Source: Candidatus Jordarchaeum madagascarense
GTDB lineage: Archaea; Asgardarchaeota; Jordiarchaeia; Jordiarchaeales; Jordiarchaeaceae
Assembly (NCBI GenBank): GCA_019056875.1
Contig: DXJA01000461.1
Span: 1-6,054 of the forward strand
Length of the DNA: 6,054 nucleotides
Direction: 5' to 3'
The position numbers and the translations under genes are program-made. Below, one piece after another: positions 5,316-6,054 of this stretch. Under the pieces are notes generated by a model that saw only the letters and a list, made by a program, of their open reading frames with translations, made no database searches and was not told the DNA's origin. The first letter of the stretch is position 1. Every line of letters starts with the position of its first letter.

Positions 5316-6053
5316 CTATTTTTCCGTGATGTATCTCGGCAGTCTGCGTGGTGCTCCGCAGGATTCGCAGCGGACTACACTGTTTTCATCTGCGGTTCGG
5401 TGAGCGTATCCGTCTAGGTCTCCGCAATGTGTGCACATGTATACTTCATCTTTCTTCCAGTCTTTCAGTATTGCAGCTTGCTTTCTTACTGTTTGTTCTA
5501 TTTCGCTGAACATTCCTGTTATTATTGCTTCCTCATTACTATAGACTGTTAGTGTGATAACCGATTTCTCAGGAAGCCCCGTAGCCTCCACCTCAAAGGC
5601 CGCCTCGTATCCTCCATAGATTGTTTCGCAGAGGTAGCATCCGTATTTCCAGAGGATGAAGCCGTTTCTCTCATCCAGGGTTGTGACTTCATAGGCGCGG
5701 TTCGCTATTCTTTTCACCGCTAGGTTATAGGCGGTTTCAGGATCCGCCTCCACCACAATATTCTCTGAGTCGTATTTGTATCCTTTTCCGCTCATAGCCT
5801 GCAGTATTTCCTTAACGTGATCTGGGTTCGCCGGTTTCAGGAATGGGCAAACCACTCCTATTATTTTGGGCGGAATCGTCTTCGAGTAAAGCTTTCCCTC
5901 CGGGTCGCGCCACATTATAGTTCCCATCAGGTTACCTGCCGCACATATGTCTTTTGGTGGGATTAGCTCGAAATTTGCGGATTTAAATAAGCTCTTCTCT
6001 ATTTCGCCTAGTTCAGAGTATGGTTTATTGCACCCGAATCCCTCCGGCGGGTC
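5316..6053 (-). CDS. Unrecognised protein with C-terminal zinc ribbon, 5' end beyond the window
   Basis: The frame is open from the right edge to TAG at 5318-5316, giving 245 residues with no start inside the window that is clearly real. The Met at 5927 is probably internal, because the 42 residues before it (for example YSELGEIEKSLFKSANFEL) look coding. I recognise no family. Residues about 66-190 mix strands and helices, with CPFLKP near 69-74 and a lone CYLC at 139-142. A four-cysteine zinc ribbon closes the protein: CTHC at 207-210 and CESC at 229-232, 18 residues apart, followed by a basic RRLPRY. Such ribbons bind nucleic acid or protein partners, but neither is shown here. No membrane segment or signal peptide is seen. 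The annotated end may be false: adding one A to the A5 run at 5319-5323 extends the protein by 27 polar residues to 5236. Confidence 0.75.
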   Translation of the reverse strand, partial: DPPEGFGCNKPYSELGEIEKSLFKSANFELIPPKDICAAGNLMGTIMWRDPEGKLYSKTIPPKIIGVVCPFLKPANPDHVKEILQAMSGKGYKYDSENIVVEADPETAYNLAVKRIANRAYEVTTLDERNGFILWKYGCYLCETIYGGYEAAFEVEATGLPEKSVITLTVYSNEEAIITGMFSEIEQTVRKQAAILKDWKKDEVYMCTHCGDLDGYAHRTADENSVVRCESCGAPRRLPRYITEK

Positions 6054-6054
6054 A

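Overview
The window looks archaeal, possibly from a Thermoproteota/Bathyarchaeia-like lineage, though that assignment is inference. The reasons are a BRE/TATA promoter ahead of the aldolase gene, a GGTGAT Shine-Dalgarno match, candidate leaderless promoters, oligo-T terminators and a DUF2281/PIN toxin-antitoxin pair of the archaeal style. Base composition is mosaic: an AT-rich left part (about 1-2530), a G/T-rich central pair of metabolic genes (2612-4521), an AT-rich toxin-antitoxin pair (4603-5188), and a more balanced gene running off the right edge.

Left part: a possible 3' end of a plus-strand gene (2-133) converges on a minus-strand DNA methyltransferase (184-1803) with a winged-helix-like N-terminus, motif I DPFSGSGTT and motif IV TSPPY. 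Upstream of it lie about 800 bp without an intact large gene. On the same strand as the methylase, this stretch holds a 21-codon reading frame (2282-2347) that resembles the N-terminus of an HNH restriction endonuclease family and stops where that family has a conserved Gln. This suggests a decayed restriction partner and an orphan methylase.

Centre: a class I aldolase of the LsrF type (2612-3409) is followed 83 nt later by a zinc-dependent medium-chain dehydrogenase (3493-4521) on the same strand. No other autoinducer-2 genes are visible, so the pair more likely handles a sugar, polyol or related metabolite. The dehydrogenase ends at an oligo-T terminator.

Right part, minus strand: a VapB-like DUF2281 antitoxin (4979-5188) overlaps by one base the GTG start of a PIN-domain toxin (4603-4979) that carries a one-base frameshift. 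Upstream is a zinc-ribbon protein of unknown function (5316 to the right edge, open at its 5' end), whose frame also seems to be cut short by one missing A; a 27-residue tail in the next frame ends just before a T7 terminator. The two similar A-run lesions 400 bp apart could be true mutations or a shared sequencing artefact.
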